6,361 bases of DNA from positions 1 to 6,361 of the forward strand of contig CALAZQ010000354.1 in the NCBI GenBank assembly GCA_937926325.1. The letters are read 5' to 3'. A program made the position numbers and the translations under genes. Within the stretch, counting starts at the first letter, position 1; each line of letters opens with the position of its first letter. Below the pieces are notes generated by a model, which made no database searches, was not told where the DNA came from, and saw only the letters and a program-made list of their open reading frames with translations. Below are positions 1 through 6,361 of this stretch, piece after piece. This stretch comes from an uncultured Planctomycetaceae bacterium (GTDB lineage Bacteria > Planctomycetota > Planctomycetia > Pirellulales > UBA1268).

Positions 1-1
1 T

Positions 2-970
2 GCCGACTGCGACTGCTGCCCCGACTGGCAGCGGTACGCTATTTTTGACGTGCTGTTTTTGCAGCGGGACAACGCCACCAGCGGGGCGGTCATCGCCGAG
101 CAGGATGTTGGCGGCCAGCTGCAGCCGCTGTTCACCACCCAGTCGCTGCAGGCGGCGACCGCACCGGGGGTGCGGTTGTTCTATGGGGAGCTGGGCCCGG
201 ACAACATCGGCTGGGAGGTGGGCTATCTCGGCGTCTATGGCATGTTCGGCTCGGCTGACCGGACTGATCCTGACAACCTCTCGGTACCGGGTGTGCTGGG
301 GCAAACCGTGGCCGGCTGGTCGACCGCCGACGAGATTCGACCGACCTATGCCTCAAGCCTCAACATGGCCGAGTTCAATCTGTTCACCTACTGCTGCGAA
401 ACTGAGTGCCCGGAGGAGACCATTCTCTGGTCGCGTCTCGGCTGTGGCCGGTCATGCGTCTGCACCAACTGGCTGTTTGGCATCCGCTGGGCCGGCCTCG
501 ACGAACAGGCTGACCTCAATGTCCGCTGCTGCGAAGATGACCCCTTCACCGCTTACTCGGTCCGCACGAGTTCGCAGTTCATCGGGCCACAGCTGGGCGT
601 CCGTAGCCGCCGCCAGTGGGAGAACTGGGCGATCGAGGGCTGGGCCAAGGCAATGCTGGCCGGCACGATCTTGAATTCCTCCGCCGACCCGGTCACCTCA
701 TCACTGGCACCGGGCGTGATCTATCGCGAGGGCCGCAATCTCAGTCGGGGCGGGGTCGGCTTCATCGGCGATCTCAATCTCTCGGCAGTGCGACGGCTGA
801 CCGACACCTGGTGGCTGCGGGCCGGCTACAACCTGATCTGGCTTTCTGGTGCCGCCCTCGCTCCTGATCAATGGGACTTCACCGACACGCCCACCAGCGG
901 CACCACGCTTGTTGGCGGTGGCGGCCTGTTCCTCCACGGTGCCAATCTCGGCGTCGAGGCTCGCTGGTAG
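2..970 (+). CDS. BBP7-family outer-membrane beta-barrel protein, 5' end missing
   Basis: The reading frame is open from the left edge of the window, so the true start and any signal peptide lie outside; a GTG at position 50 is in frame but sits inside a conserved-looking opening strand (WQRYAIFDVLFLQRDN), so it is unlikely to be the start. About 322 residues are visible. The chain is rich in Gly, Trp, Tyr and alternating hydrophobic residues. It carries the pattern I associate with planctomycete BBP7 proteins: an early LFLQRDN strand, a central FGIRWAGLDEQ strand, the segment SSQFIGPQLGVRSRR, and an end LGVEARW with alternating hydrophobics and a terminal aromatic, as expected of a BAM-inserted outer-membrane barrel. 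Its molecular role is unknown. Oddly, it has about eleven cysteines, several in CC or CxC pairs. TAG at 968-970 ends it, with TAA and TAG following three codons later. The family call is from pattern memory; beta-barrel nature is more certain than the family name. Confidence 0.78.
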   Translation, partial: ADCDCCPDWQRYAIFDVLFLQRDNATSGAVIAEQDVGGQLQPLFTTQSLQAATAPGVRLFYGELGPDNIGWEVGYLGVYGMFGSADRTDPDNLSVPGVLGQTVAGWSTADEIRPTYASSLNMAEFNLFTYCCETECPEETILWSRLGCGRSCVCTNWLFGIRWAGLDEQADLNVRCCEDDPFTAYSVRTSSQFIGPQLGVRSRRQWENWAIEGWAKAMLAGTILNSSADPVTSSLAPGVIYREGRNLSRGGVGFIGDLNLSAVRRLTDTWWLRAGYNLIWLSGAALAPDQWDFTDTPTSGTTLVGGGGLFLHGANLGVEARW

Positions 971-1173
971 TACTGGTAATAGACGAGTCACCGGCAGCCG
1001 ACGGCACAGTCCGGCGGCATGCGGCCAAGGGCGTGGAGGGAAACAGTCAAGCCGTCGACTCGGTCTCTTACATGCCTCCTCGTAGCAAACGACGCCCGAT
1101 GAAGCGGGTGTAAGGGGTGGCTACGGTGATACCATTGTGGGTGAGGTGCCTGTTGCGCCCGGTCGTTTTGCCC

Positions 1174-1178
1174 AAGGA
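1174..1178 (+). promoter_or_regulatory. Shine-Dalgarno site of the PVC-type haem protein gene
   Basis: AAGGA lies 8 bases before the ATG at 1187. It supports this start, as does the signal peptide that begins there. I could not identify a convincing -35/-10 pair in the 216-base gap upstream. Confidence 0.7.
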
Positions 1179-1186
1179 ATCGCATA

Positions 1187-3937
1187 ATGCTGCTCAACCG
1201 CTTCACGCCCCGCGTCATAAACCTCCTCCGGCTGGTCCCTGTTGCAATGATGCTGCTCGCTGCCGGTGCGAGCTTGAAGGCTGTCGCCGCTGAACCCTTC
1301 CGCTTCGAACAGGGTGACACCGTCGCAATCTTCGGCAATGGTCTGGCCGACAGGATGCAGCACGATCCCTGGGTCGAGACGGTGCTGCAGCACCATCTCA
1401 AGGGCCGCGACGTCCGCTTCCGCAACATGAGCTTTTCCGGCGACATGGTGAACAAGCGGCCCCGCAACAAGGGCTTCACCAATGACGAGGAATATCTGCA
1501 GCATGTTGCACCCGACGTGATCTTCATCATGTACGGCTACAACGAATCGTTTGCCGGGCCGGAGGGGGCTGACGCCTATCGCGGCGAACTCGTCAAGCTG
1601 GTCGAAAAATACCGCGATCTGCGAAAGCAAGACGGTGTCGCTGCCCGGTTCGTCCTCTTCAGCCCCATCGCCTACGAATCCACCGGCAATCGCAATCTGC
1701 CCGACGGCACCCGGCTCAATGCCAACCTGGCGGCCTACACCGACGCGACGAGGCGGGCGGCGGCGGAGGCGGGGGCCACCTTTGTCGACCTCTACGGACC
1801 AACCTTTCAGCGGTTCGCCTCCAGCAGCGAGCCGCTGACGCTCAACGGGATTCACCTCAGTGCCGACGGCTACTGGGAACTGGCCGGCATCATCTCAGAA
1901 GGCCTGCTGGACAAACCGGCCCCGGCCCGCCCCGACCTCACCGGCCTCTACGATGCCGTCACAGACAAAAACTGGCATTGGCACAACCGCTACCGGGCGA
2001 CCGATGGGAACGATATCTGGGGCGGTCGCTCGACGCTGACCTTCGTCGATGGCCAGAGCAACGCCGAGGTGCTCAAACACGAACTGGTCATGCTCGACGT
2101 GATGACCGCCAACCGCGATCCGGTCATCTGGGCCGCAGCGGCGGGCCGCAGCATCAAGCCCGATGACTGCAATGTGCCGCCACCGGTGAAGGTGATCTCG
2201 AATGTCGGTGGGGGCAGCAAGAGTTCGAGCGCTGCGAAGGAAGGGAGTGTTGAATACCTCAGCCCCGAGGAGAGTGCAGCCAAGATCAACGTGCCGGAAG
2301 GCTATCAGCTCAACGTCTTCGCTTCTGAGGAGATGTTTGAAGACTTCGCCAACCCCGTACAGATGCAGGTTGATAGCAAGGGCCGGCTCTGGGCCGCCTG
2401 CTGGAACACCTATCCCAAGTGGGAGCCGCTCAAGGAGATGAACGACGCGCTGGTGATCCTCGAGGACGACGACCGCGACGGAGTAGCCGACCGGCGGAAG
2501 ATCTTCGCCCACGTTCACAACCCGCTGGGCTTTGAGTTTTGGGGGGGCGGCGTGGTGGTGACCTCGGGGCCGGATCTGTTGTTTCTCAAAGACACCGACG
2601 GCGACGACGTGGCCGACGTTCGCACGATTCTCCTCCAGGGCCTGGGCACCTCTGACACTCATCATGCCGCCAACAACCTGATCTATGGCCCCGACGGCGG
2701 CATCTATTGGCAGAGTGGTATCTTCCTGGTGCACAACCACGAAACGCCGTGGAAGCAAAACCTGAACATCGGCCAGTCGGGCATGTACCGGTTCGACCCG
2801 CTGACCTTTGCGATCTCGCCCCATGCGGCCAACTCGCCCAACCCCCACGGCACCAGTTTCGACTACTGGGGCTATTGCTATGCCAACGACGGCACCGGTG
2901 GCCGGTCCTACCAGGTGCGGCCTGAGGGCAACGGCTTCAAGATGCATGAACTCCTCACCAAGGAGTTTCGGCCGGTGGCCGCCGACGAGATTCTTTCATC
3001 GGAGCACTTTCCCGATGAGCTGCAGCAGGACTTTTTGATTTGTAACACCATCGGCTTCCTCGGAGTGAAGCAGTACGATCTCGACCGCGAAGGGAACGGC
3101 GAGAATCGGAAATTCGGTGAAGTCTGGGGTACGCCCGGCCTTGAGCTGCTCAACAGCGAGGACCGCAACTTCCGGCCGACCGATGCCATCGTTGGGGAGG
3201 ACGGGGCGCTCTACGTCAGCGACTGGCAGAACGTGATCATCGGCCACATGCAGCACAACATCCGCGACCCCAATCGCGATCACACGCACGGCCGAATCCT
3301 GAGGCTGACCGTGAAGGACCGGCCGCTGCAGCAGCCGGTCAAGATCGCCGGGGAGCCCATCGAGGTGCTGCTGGAGAATCTCAAGCATCCGGTCAACGGG
3401 GTCCGTCACCGCAGCCGGGTCGAGCTGAGCAGTCGCGACTCCGATGCCGTGATTGCCGCCACCCAGCGGTGGATGGCTGACTTTGACCCCAACGACGAGG
3501 CCGAGGCCCACCACCTGCTGGAGGCCCTCTGGCTGCACCAGCAGCACAACGTCAAAAACGAAGACCTGCTGCAGAAGCTGCTGGCTTCAACCGTCAGGCA
3601 CGCCGCCATGGCAGCCAAGACGGTTGACCACTTCTGGCACACGGTCGATGCCACGGGGTCGAGCGGCTTTGCCGCCCCGGCCGCCATTGAGTTTGTGAAG
3701 TTTGACCCGCCGAAGCACCTGGAGAAGGCTGACCAGAAGGCCTATGAGCTGGGCTCAAAGGTCTACCAGCGGGAGGCCCACTGCGGCACCTGCCACCTGA
3801 CCCACGGTAAGGGCAATGGCCTGATCTATCCGTCGCTGGTCAACAGCCCCTGGGTCAGCGGGAGTGAAGAGCGGCTGATCAAGATGGCCCTCCACGGCAT
3901 GTGGGGGCCGATCACCGTCCATGGCAAGACCTACTAG
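1187..3937 (+). CDS. PVC-type haem-binding protein with SGNH-like domain (N-terminal part, ends at an internal amber stop)
   Basis: The 916-residue product is a predicted periplasmic multidomain redox protein of the planctomycete/verrucomicrobial type; its substrate is not known. Residues 1-35 form a signal peptide with a basic start, a hydrophobic core and cleavage near AVAA/EPF. Residues about 43-235 resemble an SGNH/GDSL hydrolase: GNGL (50-53), NMSFSGD (80-86), GYNES (117-121) and NGIH (220-223). A Gly/Ser/Lys-rich linker (341-354) follows. Residues about 356-705 match the PVC-type N-terminal beta-propeller (TIGR02604-like), with Ca-binding-like acidic loops DDDRDGVAD (427-435) and DTDGDDVAD (469-477). 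A helical, HEAT-like stretch (about 712-830) leads to a cytochrome c domain with CGTCH at 866-870. The TAG at codon 917 interrupts that domain: the same frame continues at once with [11 protein letters not shown], which supplies the probable Met ligand (codon 925) and the last helix. The gene is best read as one interrupted 1187-4690 unit of about 1167 codons. ATG 1187 is chosen for its Shine-Dalgarno and signal peptide. Confidence 0.9.
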   Translation: MLLNRFTPRVINLLRLVPVAMMLLAAGASLKAVAAEPFRFEQGDTVAIFGNGLADRMQHDPWVETVLQHHLKGRDVRFRNMSFSGDMVNKRPRNKGFTNDEEYLQHVAPDVIFIMYGYNESFAGPEGADAYRGELVKLVEKYRDLRKQDGVAARFVLFSPIAYESTGNRNLPDGTRLNANLAAYTDATRRAAAEAGATFVDLYGPTFQRFASSSEPLTLNGIHLSADGYWELAGIISEGLLDKPAPARPDLTGLYDAVTDKNWHWHNRYRATDGNDIWGGRSTLTFVDGQSNAEVLKHELVMLDVMTANRDPVIWAAAAGRSIKPDDCNVPPPVKVISNVGGGSKSSSAAKEGSVEYLSPEESAAKINVPEGYQLNVFASEEMFEDFANPVQMQVDSKGRLWAACWNTYPKWEPLKEMNDALVILEDDDRDGVADRRKIFAHVHNPLGFEFWGGGVVVTSGPDLLFLKDTDGDDVADVRTILLQGLGTSDTHHAANNLIYGPDGGIYWQSGIFLVHNHETPWKQNLNIGQSGMYRFDPLTFAISPHAANSPNPHGTSFDYWGYCYANDGTGGRSYQVRPEGNGFKMHELLTKEFRPVAADEILSSEHFPDELQQDFLICNTIGFLGVKQYDLDREGNGENRKFGEVWGTPGLELLNSEDRNFRPTDAIVGEDGALYVSDWQNVIIGHMQHNIRDPNRDHTHGRILRLTVKDRPLQQPVKIAGEPIEVLLENLKHPVNGVRHRSRVELSSRDSDAVIAATQRWMADFDPNDEAEAHHLLEALWLHQQHNVKNEDLLQKLLASTVRHAAMAAKTVDHFWHTVDATGSSGFAAPAAIEFVKFDPPKHLEKADQKAYELGSKVYQREAHCGTCHLTHGKGNGLIYPSLVNSPWVSGSEERLIKMALHGMWGPITVHGKTY
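3935..3937 (+). other. In-frame amber codon inside the cytochrome c domain
   Basis: TAG at codon 917 follows GKTY and precedes [11 protein letters not shown] in the same frame. Protein homology plainly continues across it: CGTCH lies 51 codons upstream, and the PPM ligand motif plus the typical closing helix ([18 protein letters not shown]) lie downstream. There is no shift of frame. One base change from AAG, GAG, CAG, TAC and several other sense codons would give it. It may be a real nonsense mutation, a sequencing or assembly error, or a codon read through in vivo; the window does not decide. No suppressor tRNA or pyrrolysine gene is visible here. Confidence 0.88.
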
Positions 3938-3944
3938 CCGGCCC

Positions 3945-3950
3945 GAGGGG
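3945..3950 (+). promoter_or_regulatory. Possible internal Shine-Dalgarno after the amber stop
   Basis: GAGGGG lies 8 bases before the ATG at 3959 and 7 bases after the TAG. Terminating ribosomes could restart here, giving a separate C-terminal polypeptide. The purines also simply encode Arg-Gly of the conserved cytochrome segment, so this may be coincidence. Confidence 0.25.
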
Positions 3951-4690
3951 TGCCGCCGATGACGGCCTTCCGCAACCTGCTCAACGATGAGGAACTGGCG
4001 GCGGTGCTTACCTTCGTCCGGAACAGCTGGGGCAACGAGGCCTCGGTGATTGCGCCGGAGACGGTCAAGCGGGTGCGGGCCGAGACCAGCGGCCAGACCA
4101 CCTTCTGGAATCCGGCTGATCTGCTGGCCGAGCATCCGCTTGAGCCGGAACTGTTGGCAGCCTCGGCCGCCAGCAGTGACGATGTCTTTTCAAATATCGA
4201 ACTTGAGAAGGAACTGCTCGCTGCCGCCCCGGCCGAACTGGCCAGCGTTGCTCTGGCGAAGGGTGATGCCGGCCGCGGCAAAACCATCTTCCTGAAATCG
4301 GCCGCCGCCTGCGGCACCTGCCACATGCCTCCGGCCGGGGGCATTCAGCTGGGCCCGAAGCTTGATGAACTCAAGACGGTGCTCACCCCGGTGCAGCTCA
4401 TCGAGTCGGTGCTTTATCCGTCGAAGCTGATCGACAAGGCGTACGCCCAGGTGACGGTGATCACGGCCGACGGCCGGCAGCAGACCGGCCTGCGGGTGTC
4501 CGAAACCGCTGATGAGATCGTGCTGCGGAATTTGGCCCAGTCGACCCCGATGGCCTTCCGGAAGGCGGACATTGACGAGATGTTTGAATCGCCTGTCTCC
4601 CTGATGCCGGAGCACCTGGTCCGGCAGCTGAAAGACCGGCAAGAGTTCAACGATCTGATGCGGTACGTGCTCGAGGTCCGCAGGCGGTGA
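3950..4690 (+). CDS. C-terminal part of the PVC-type haem protein: end of cytochrome c domain plus TIGR02603-like haem domain
   Basis: This 246-residue stretch continues the frame of the 1187 gene after the amber TAG, so it is most likely the detached C-terminus rather than an independent gene. Residues 1-30 complete the first cytochrome c domain (PPM axial-ligand motif, then a helix ending VRNSWG). After an Ala/Glu-rich spacer comes a second haem site, CGTCH at 121-125. It is followed by features I recognise from the Pirellula/Verrucomicrobium-type C-terminal haem domain (TIGR02603-like): [12 protein letters not shown], a SKLIDKAY segment, the strand [16 protein letters not shown], and a terminal SLMPEHL (candidate Met ligand at 219) with a closing helix. 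It lacks a signal peptide, so if made separately it would stay in the cytoplasm and could not receive covalent haem by the usual periplasmic route. GTG 3950 and ATG 3959 are the possible starts; ATG has the better-placed purine run. The TGA at 4688-4690 is the natural end of the full gene. Confidence 0.82.
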   Translation: MPPMTAFRNLLNDEELAAVLTFVRNSWGNEASVIAPETVKRVRAETSGQTTFWNPADLLAEHPLEPELLAASAASSDDVFSNIELEKELLAAAPAELASVALAKGDAGRGKTIFLKSAAACGTCHMPPAGGIQLGPKLDELKTVLTPVQLIESVLYPSKLIDKAYAQVTVITADGRQQTGLRVSETADEIVLRNLAQSTPMAFRKADIDEMFESPVSLMPEHLVRQLKDRQEFNDLMRYVLEVRRR

Positions 4691-4824
4691 ACCCCCATTC
4701 GGCTGCCCTCGGCTGCAACCGCCCCGGGCGTTGAGTTGCGACGGAGTCCTGCCTGCTCAGTGTGCCGACCGCGGCTTTGATGTGGCTGAAAAATCGGTCT
4801 TCATTCGCCGTCGCACCGCAACGG

Positions 4825-4857
4825 GGGAGCGGCGTCTCCCGAAAGCCGGCTTTTCGG
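4825..4857 (+). other. Two adjacent small inverted repeats in the gap before the desaturase
   Basis: GGGAG (4825-4829) can pair with CTCCC (4836-4840) around a six-base loop. Directly after it, CCGAAA (4839-4844) can pair with TTTCGG (4852-4857) around GCCGGCT. The two share 4839-4840, so they are alternatives or would compete. The following bases (CTATTCTTC) are pyrimidine-rich but not a true T-run. It could be a weak terminator for the haem gene or a leader structure of the desaturase mRNA; chance is also likely in GC-rich DNA. Confidence 0.25.
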
Positions 4858-4923
4858 CTATTCTTCAGCATCTGTTGGTTGCGAAAGTGTTTGCTTCCCC
4901 TTCTTTCCCGATCGTTGTTCCCT

Positions 4924-4931
4924 GGAGAGGA
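4924..4931 (+). promoter_or_regulatory. Shine-Dalgarno site deciding the GTG start of the desaturase
   Basis: GGAGAGGA ends 5 bases before GTG at 4937. It is a strong match to the anti-Shine-Dalgarno sequence and is the main reason for choosing this non-ATG start. The resulting length, 384 residues, also fits the family. Confidence 0.78.
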
Positions 4932-4936
4932 CTGTC

Positions 4937-6091
4937 GTGTCGAGCATCTGTGATCTGGAAGATCCCCCGTCGGCAGCAGCCGTTGACAATGCCCCAGCCT
5001 TCATCTCCTCTTCGAAGAAACAGTATCCCACCAAAGCCGAAGTGCTCGCCGCCATTCCGGCGGACTGCTTCGATCGCAACCTGATACGGTCGTCACTCTA
5101 CCTGCTCGCCTCATTGGCGATGACGATCGGGAGTGGAGCACTCGCCTACGCATTTATTCCGCTCACCTGGTCATGGCTGCCTGTCTGGATTGCCTATGCC
5201 GTTGTTGCAGGAACAGCAGCCACGGGATGCTGGGTCGTCGCGCACGAGTGTGGCCATCGGGCATTTACGAAACACAACTGGCTTCAAGACTTGATCGGAT
5301 ACTGTCTACACAGTGCCCTCCTGGTGCCCTATTTTTCCTGGCAACGCAGCCATGCCCTGCACCATGCCCGCACCAACCACCTCGATCTTGGTGAAACGCA
5401 TGTGCCACTCCGTGACACGACGCCGAGCGGCAAAGCCTGGCGGTGGTGGCAGGAGACAATCGGCGACGAAGCGTTTGCCATCGTTGTGATTGCCATTCAC
5501 GTCCTGATCGGCTGGCCGCTCTATCTGCTCACGGGCGCTACAGGTGGCCCGGCCCGGGGTGTGACCAATCACTTCTGGCCGGCCTGGCCATTCTCTGCGG
5601 GCCTCTTCCCTGGAGGCTGGGCCCGCAAGGTCTGGCTGTCCGACATCGGCGTCGGCGGCATGCTCGGCCTGCTTGGCTGGTGGATGTATTCCGCAGGTGT
5701 TCTTCCGGTCCTCGCTCTCTATGGTGGCCCCTACCTGGTGGTGAACTTCTGGCTCGTCTTGTACACCTGGCTCCAGCACACCGATGTCGACATTCCGCAC
5801 TTCGACGACGAGGAATGGACCTGGGTCAAGGGCGCCTTCATGACGGTCGATCGGCCCTACGGACCGATCCTCAATTTCCTGCACCATCACATCGGCAGCA
5901 CGCACGTCGCCCATCACATGGATGCGCGAATCCCACACTACAACGCCGTCAAGGCGACGCGGGCACTTCGGGAAACCTTTCCGGAGCTCTACCGGTACGA
6001 TCCGACACCGATCCCACAAGCGCTCTGGCGAGTGGCGACGCGATGCCACGTCGTGTCGAAAGTGGACGAGGGATGGACATTCGCCCAATGA
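4937..6091 (+). CDS. Membrane fatty acid desaturase, FAD2 (delta-12)-like
   Basis: This 384-residue integral membrane di-iron desaturase would introduce a double bond into acyl chains of lipids using oxygen and an electron donor. All three histidine boxes are present: HECGH (103-107), HALHH (139-143, continuing ARTNH) and HVAHH (323-327), with an extra HHH at 316-318. Hydrophobic spans lie at about 52-74, 78-102, 179-201, 239-256 and 258-280, as expected. Several segments resemble plant and fungal FAD2-type enzymes rather than classical bacterial DesA-like ones: GWPLYLLTGATGGP, TWLQHTDVDIPHF, EWTWVKGAFMTVDRPYG, IPHYNAVKATRA and YRYDPTPIPQALWR. The length is close to plant FAD2. The second box has HALHH where plant FAD2 has HRRHH. 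Delta-12 specificity is inferred from similarity; omega-3 or other regiospecificity is possible. GTG is the start because of the Shine-Dalgarno before it. It stands alone, with no ferredoxin or reductase partner nearby. Confidence 0.93.
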   Translation: MSSICDLEDPPSAAAVDNAPAFISSSKKQYPTKAEVLAAIPADCFDRNLIRSSLYLLASLAMTIGSGALAYAFIPLTWSWLPVWIAYAVVAGTAATGCWVVAHECGHRAFTKHNWLQDLIGYCLHSALLVPYFSWQRSHALHHARTNHLDLGETHVPLRDTTPSGKAWRWWQETIGDEAFAIVVIAIHVLIGWPLYLLTGATGGPARGVTNHFWPAWPFSAGLFPGGWARKVWLSDIGVGGMLGLLGWWMYSAGVLPVLALYGGPYLVVNFWLVLYTWLQHTDVDIPHFDDEEWTWVKGAFMTVDRPYGPILNFLHHHIGSTHVAHHMDARIPHYNAVKATRALRETFPELYRYDPTPIPQALWRVATRCHVVSKVDEGWTFAQ

Positions 6092-6308
6092 CACCCTGAG
6101 CCTGCCTCACCAAAACCTTGATCGGCTTCAGGTTTACTGGTCGGCCTGCCCCTGTCCGAGGTTACTGCAGATTGATCTCTCGGTAATGTTGCGTCACAGG
6201 CGAGCAGGGCGGGGCAGGGTGTCCGTGCGGCCGTCGCCTCGGTTTCCGGAAGACGAGTCAAGCCAGGGCTTGGCTTTGCAGACACATTTATGCTGGGCCA
6301 ACGTCCAA

Positions 6309-6361
6309 TGCCGGAGGTGGGACTTGAACCCACACGCCCTTGCGGGCAACGGATTTTGAGT
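6309..6361 (-). tRNA. tRNA-Leu (anticodon CAA), 3' part
   Basis: On the minus strand the tail reads as the 3' two-thirds of a class II tRNA; its 5' part lies beyond the window. Going inward from the 3' end: discriminator A (6309), acceptor strand CTCCGGC (6310-6316), T-stem GTGGG/CCCAC (6317-6321 with 6329-6333) closing a TTCAAGT loop, a long variable arm that can pair GCCC with GGGC, and an anticodon loop CTCAAAA (6354-6360). The anticodon CAA (6356-6358) decodes UUG. The long variable arm, the A discriminator and the anticodon all agree on leucine. CCA is not encoded: TTG follows the discriminator, so a CCA-adding enzyme is needed. The T-loop opens TTC as expected. Confidence 0.92.

Noticed and set aside
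988..1855. Minus-strand ORFs across the 971-1186 gap and the start of the haem gene
   Set aside because: They mostly mirror the SGNH-like coding region, have low-complexity translations and lack a ribosome binding site that I can see.
1895..2947. Long minus-strand ORF (350 codons) opposite the haem protein gene
   Set aside because: Long antisense ORFs are expected in GC-rich coding DNA; the plus strand has clear domain homology across the whole stretch.
3935..3937. Pyrrolysine or selenocysteine at the internal stop
   Set aside because: Selenocysteine uses TGA, not TAG. Pyrrolysine needs dedicated genes that are not in this window, and c-type cytochromes are not known users, so there is no positive support.
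4731..5084. Plus-strand ORF of 117 codons overlapping the start of the desaturase
   Set aside because: Its second half overlaps the desaturase N-terminus in another frame, it has no recognisable domain, and the Shine-Dalgarno at 4924-4931 belongs to the desaturase.
6259..6275. Small inverted repeat (CAAGC/GCTTG, alternatively AGCCA/TGGCT) between the desaturase and the tRNA, as a terminator
   Set aside because: The stems are only about 5 bases, compete with each other, and no T-run follows on either strand beyond TTT.
5922..6359. Plus-strand ORF of 145 codons running from the desaturase end into the tRNA
   Set aside because: It overlaps the desaturase in another frame and reads antisense through the tRNA-Leu; its composition (Arg/Ser/His-rich) is that of a shadow frame, and no Shine-Dalgarno supports a start.
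6309..6361. tRNA-Leu 3' end as an integration (att) site of a mobile element
   Set aside because: No integrase gene and no direct repeat of the tRNA 3' end is visible in the window.

Overview
The window looks like a piece of planctomycete chromosome, probably from a Pirellulales-type bacterium. Three things suggest this: a GC-rich sequence, a Pirellula/Verrucomicrobium-type ('PVC-type') giant haem-binding protein, and a BBP7-like outer-membrane beta-barrel protein, a family typical of that phylum. This is a recognition-based judgement; no database search was possible.

Layout, left to right. (1) Positions 2-970, +: 3' part of a cysteine-rich BBP7-family outer-membrane beta-barrel gene that starts before the window. 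(2) 971-1186: non-coding, with a clear Shine-Dalgarno just before the next gene. (3) 1187-4690, +: one long reading frame encoding signal peptide, SGNH-hydrolase-like domain, PVC-type beta-propeller, helical region, a class-I-like cytochrome c domain and a second PVC-type C-terminal haem domain. It is cut by an in-frame amber TAG at 3935-3937, so it reads as two ORFs, 1187-3937 (916 aa) and 3950-4690 (246 aa), in the same frame. The stop falls between the first CxxCH and its probable axial methionine. (4) 4691-4936: non-coding, with two small inverted repeats. (5) 4937-6091, +: a complete membrane fatty acid desaturase that resembles the FAD2 (delta-12) type of plants and fungi. (6) 6092-6308: non-coding; no gene or convincing terminator seen. 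(7) 6309-6361, -: 3' part of a tRNA-Leu with anticodon CAA, cut by the window end. No gap between genes exceeds 300 bases.

The genes do not form an obvious operon: gaps are over 200 bases and the products have unrelated roles (outer-membrane protein, periplasmic redox/haem protein, inner-membrane lipid desaturation, tRNA). There is no CRISPR array, transposase, phage gene or toxin module. The two points most worth following are the amber codon in the haem protein and the eukaryote-like desaturase.
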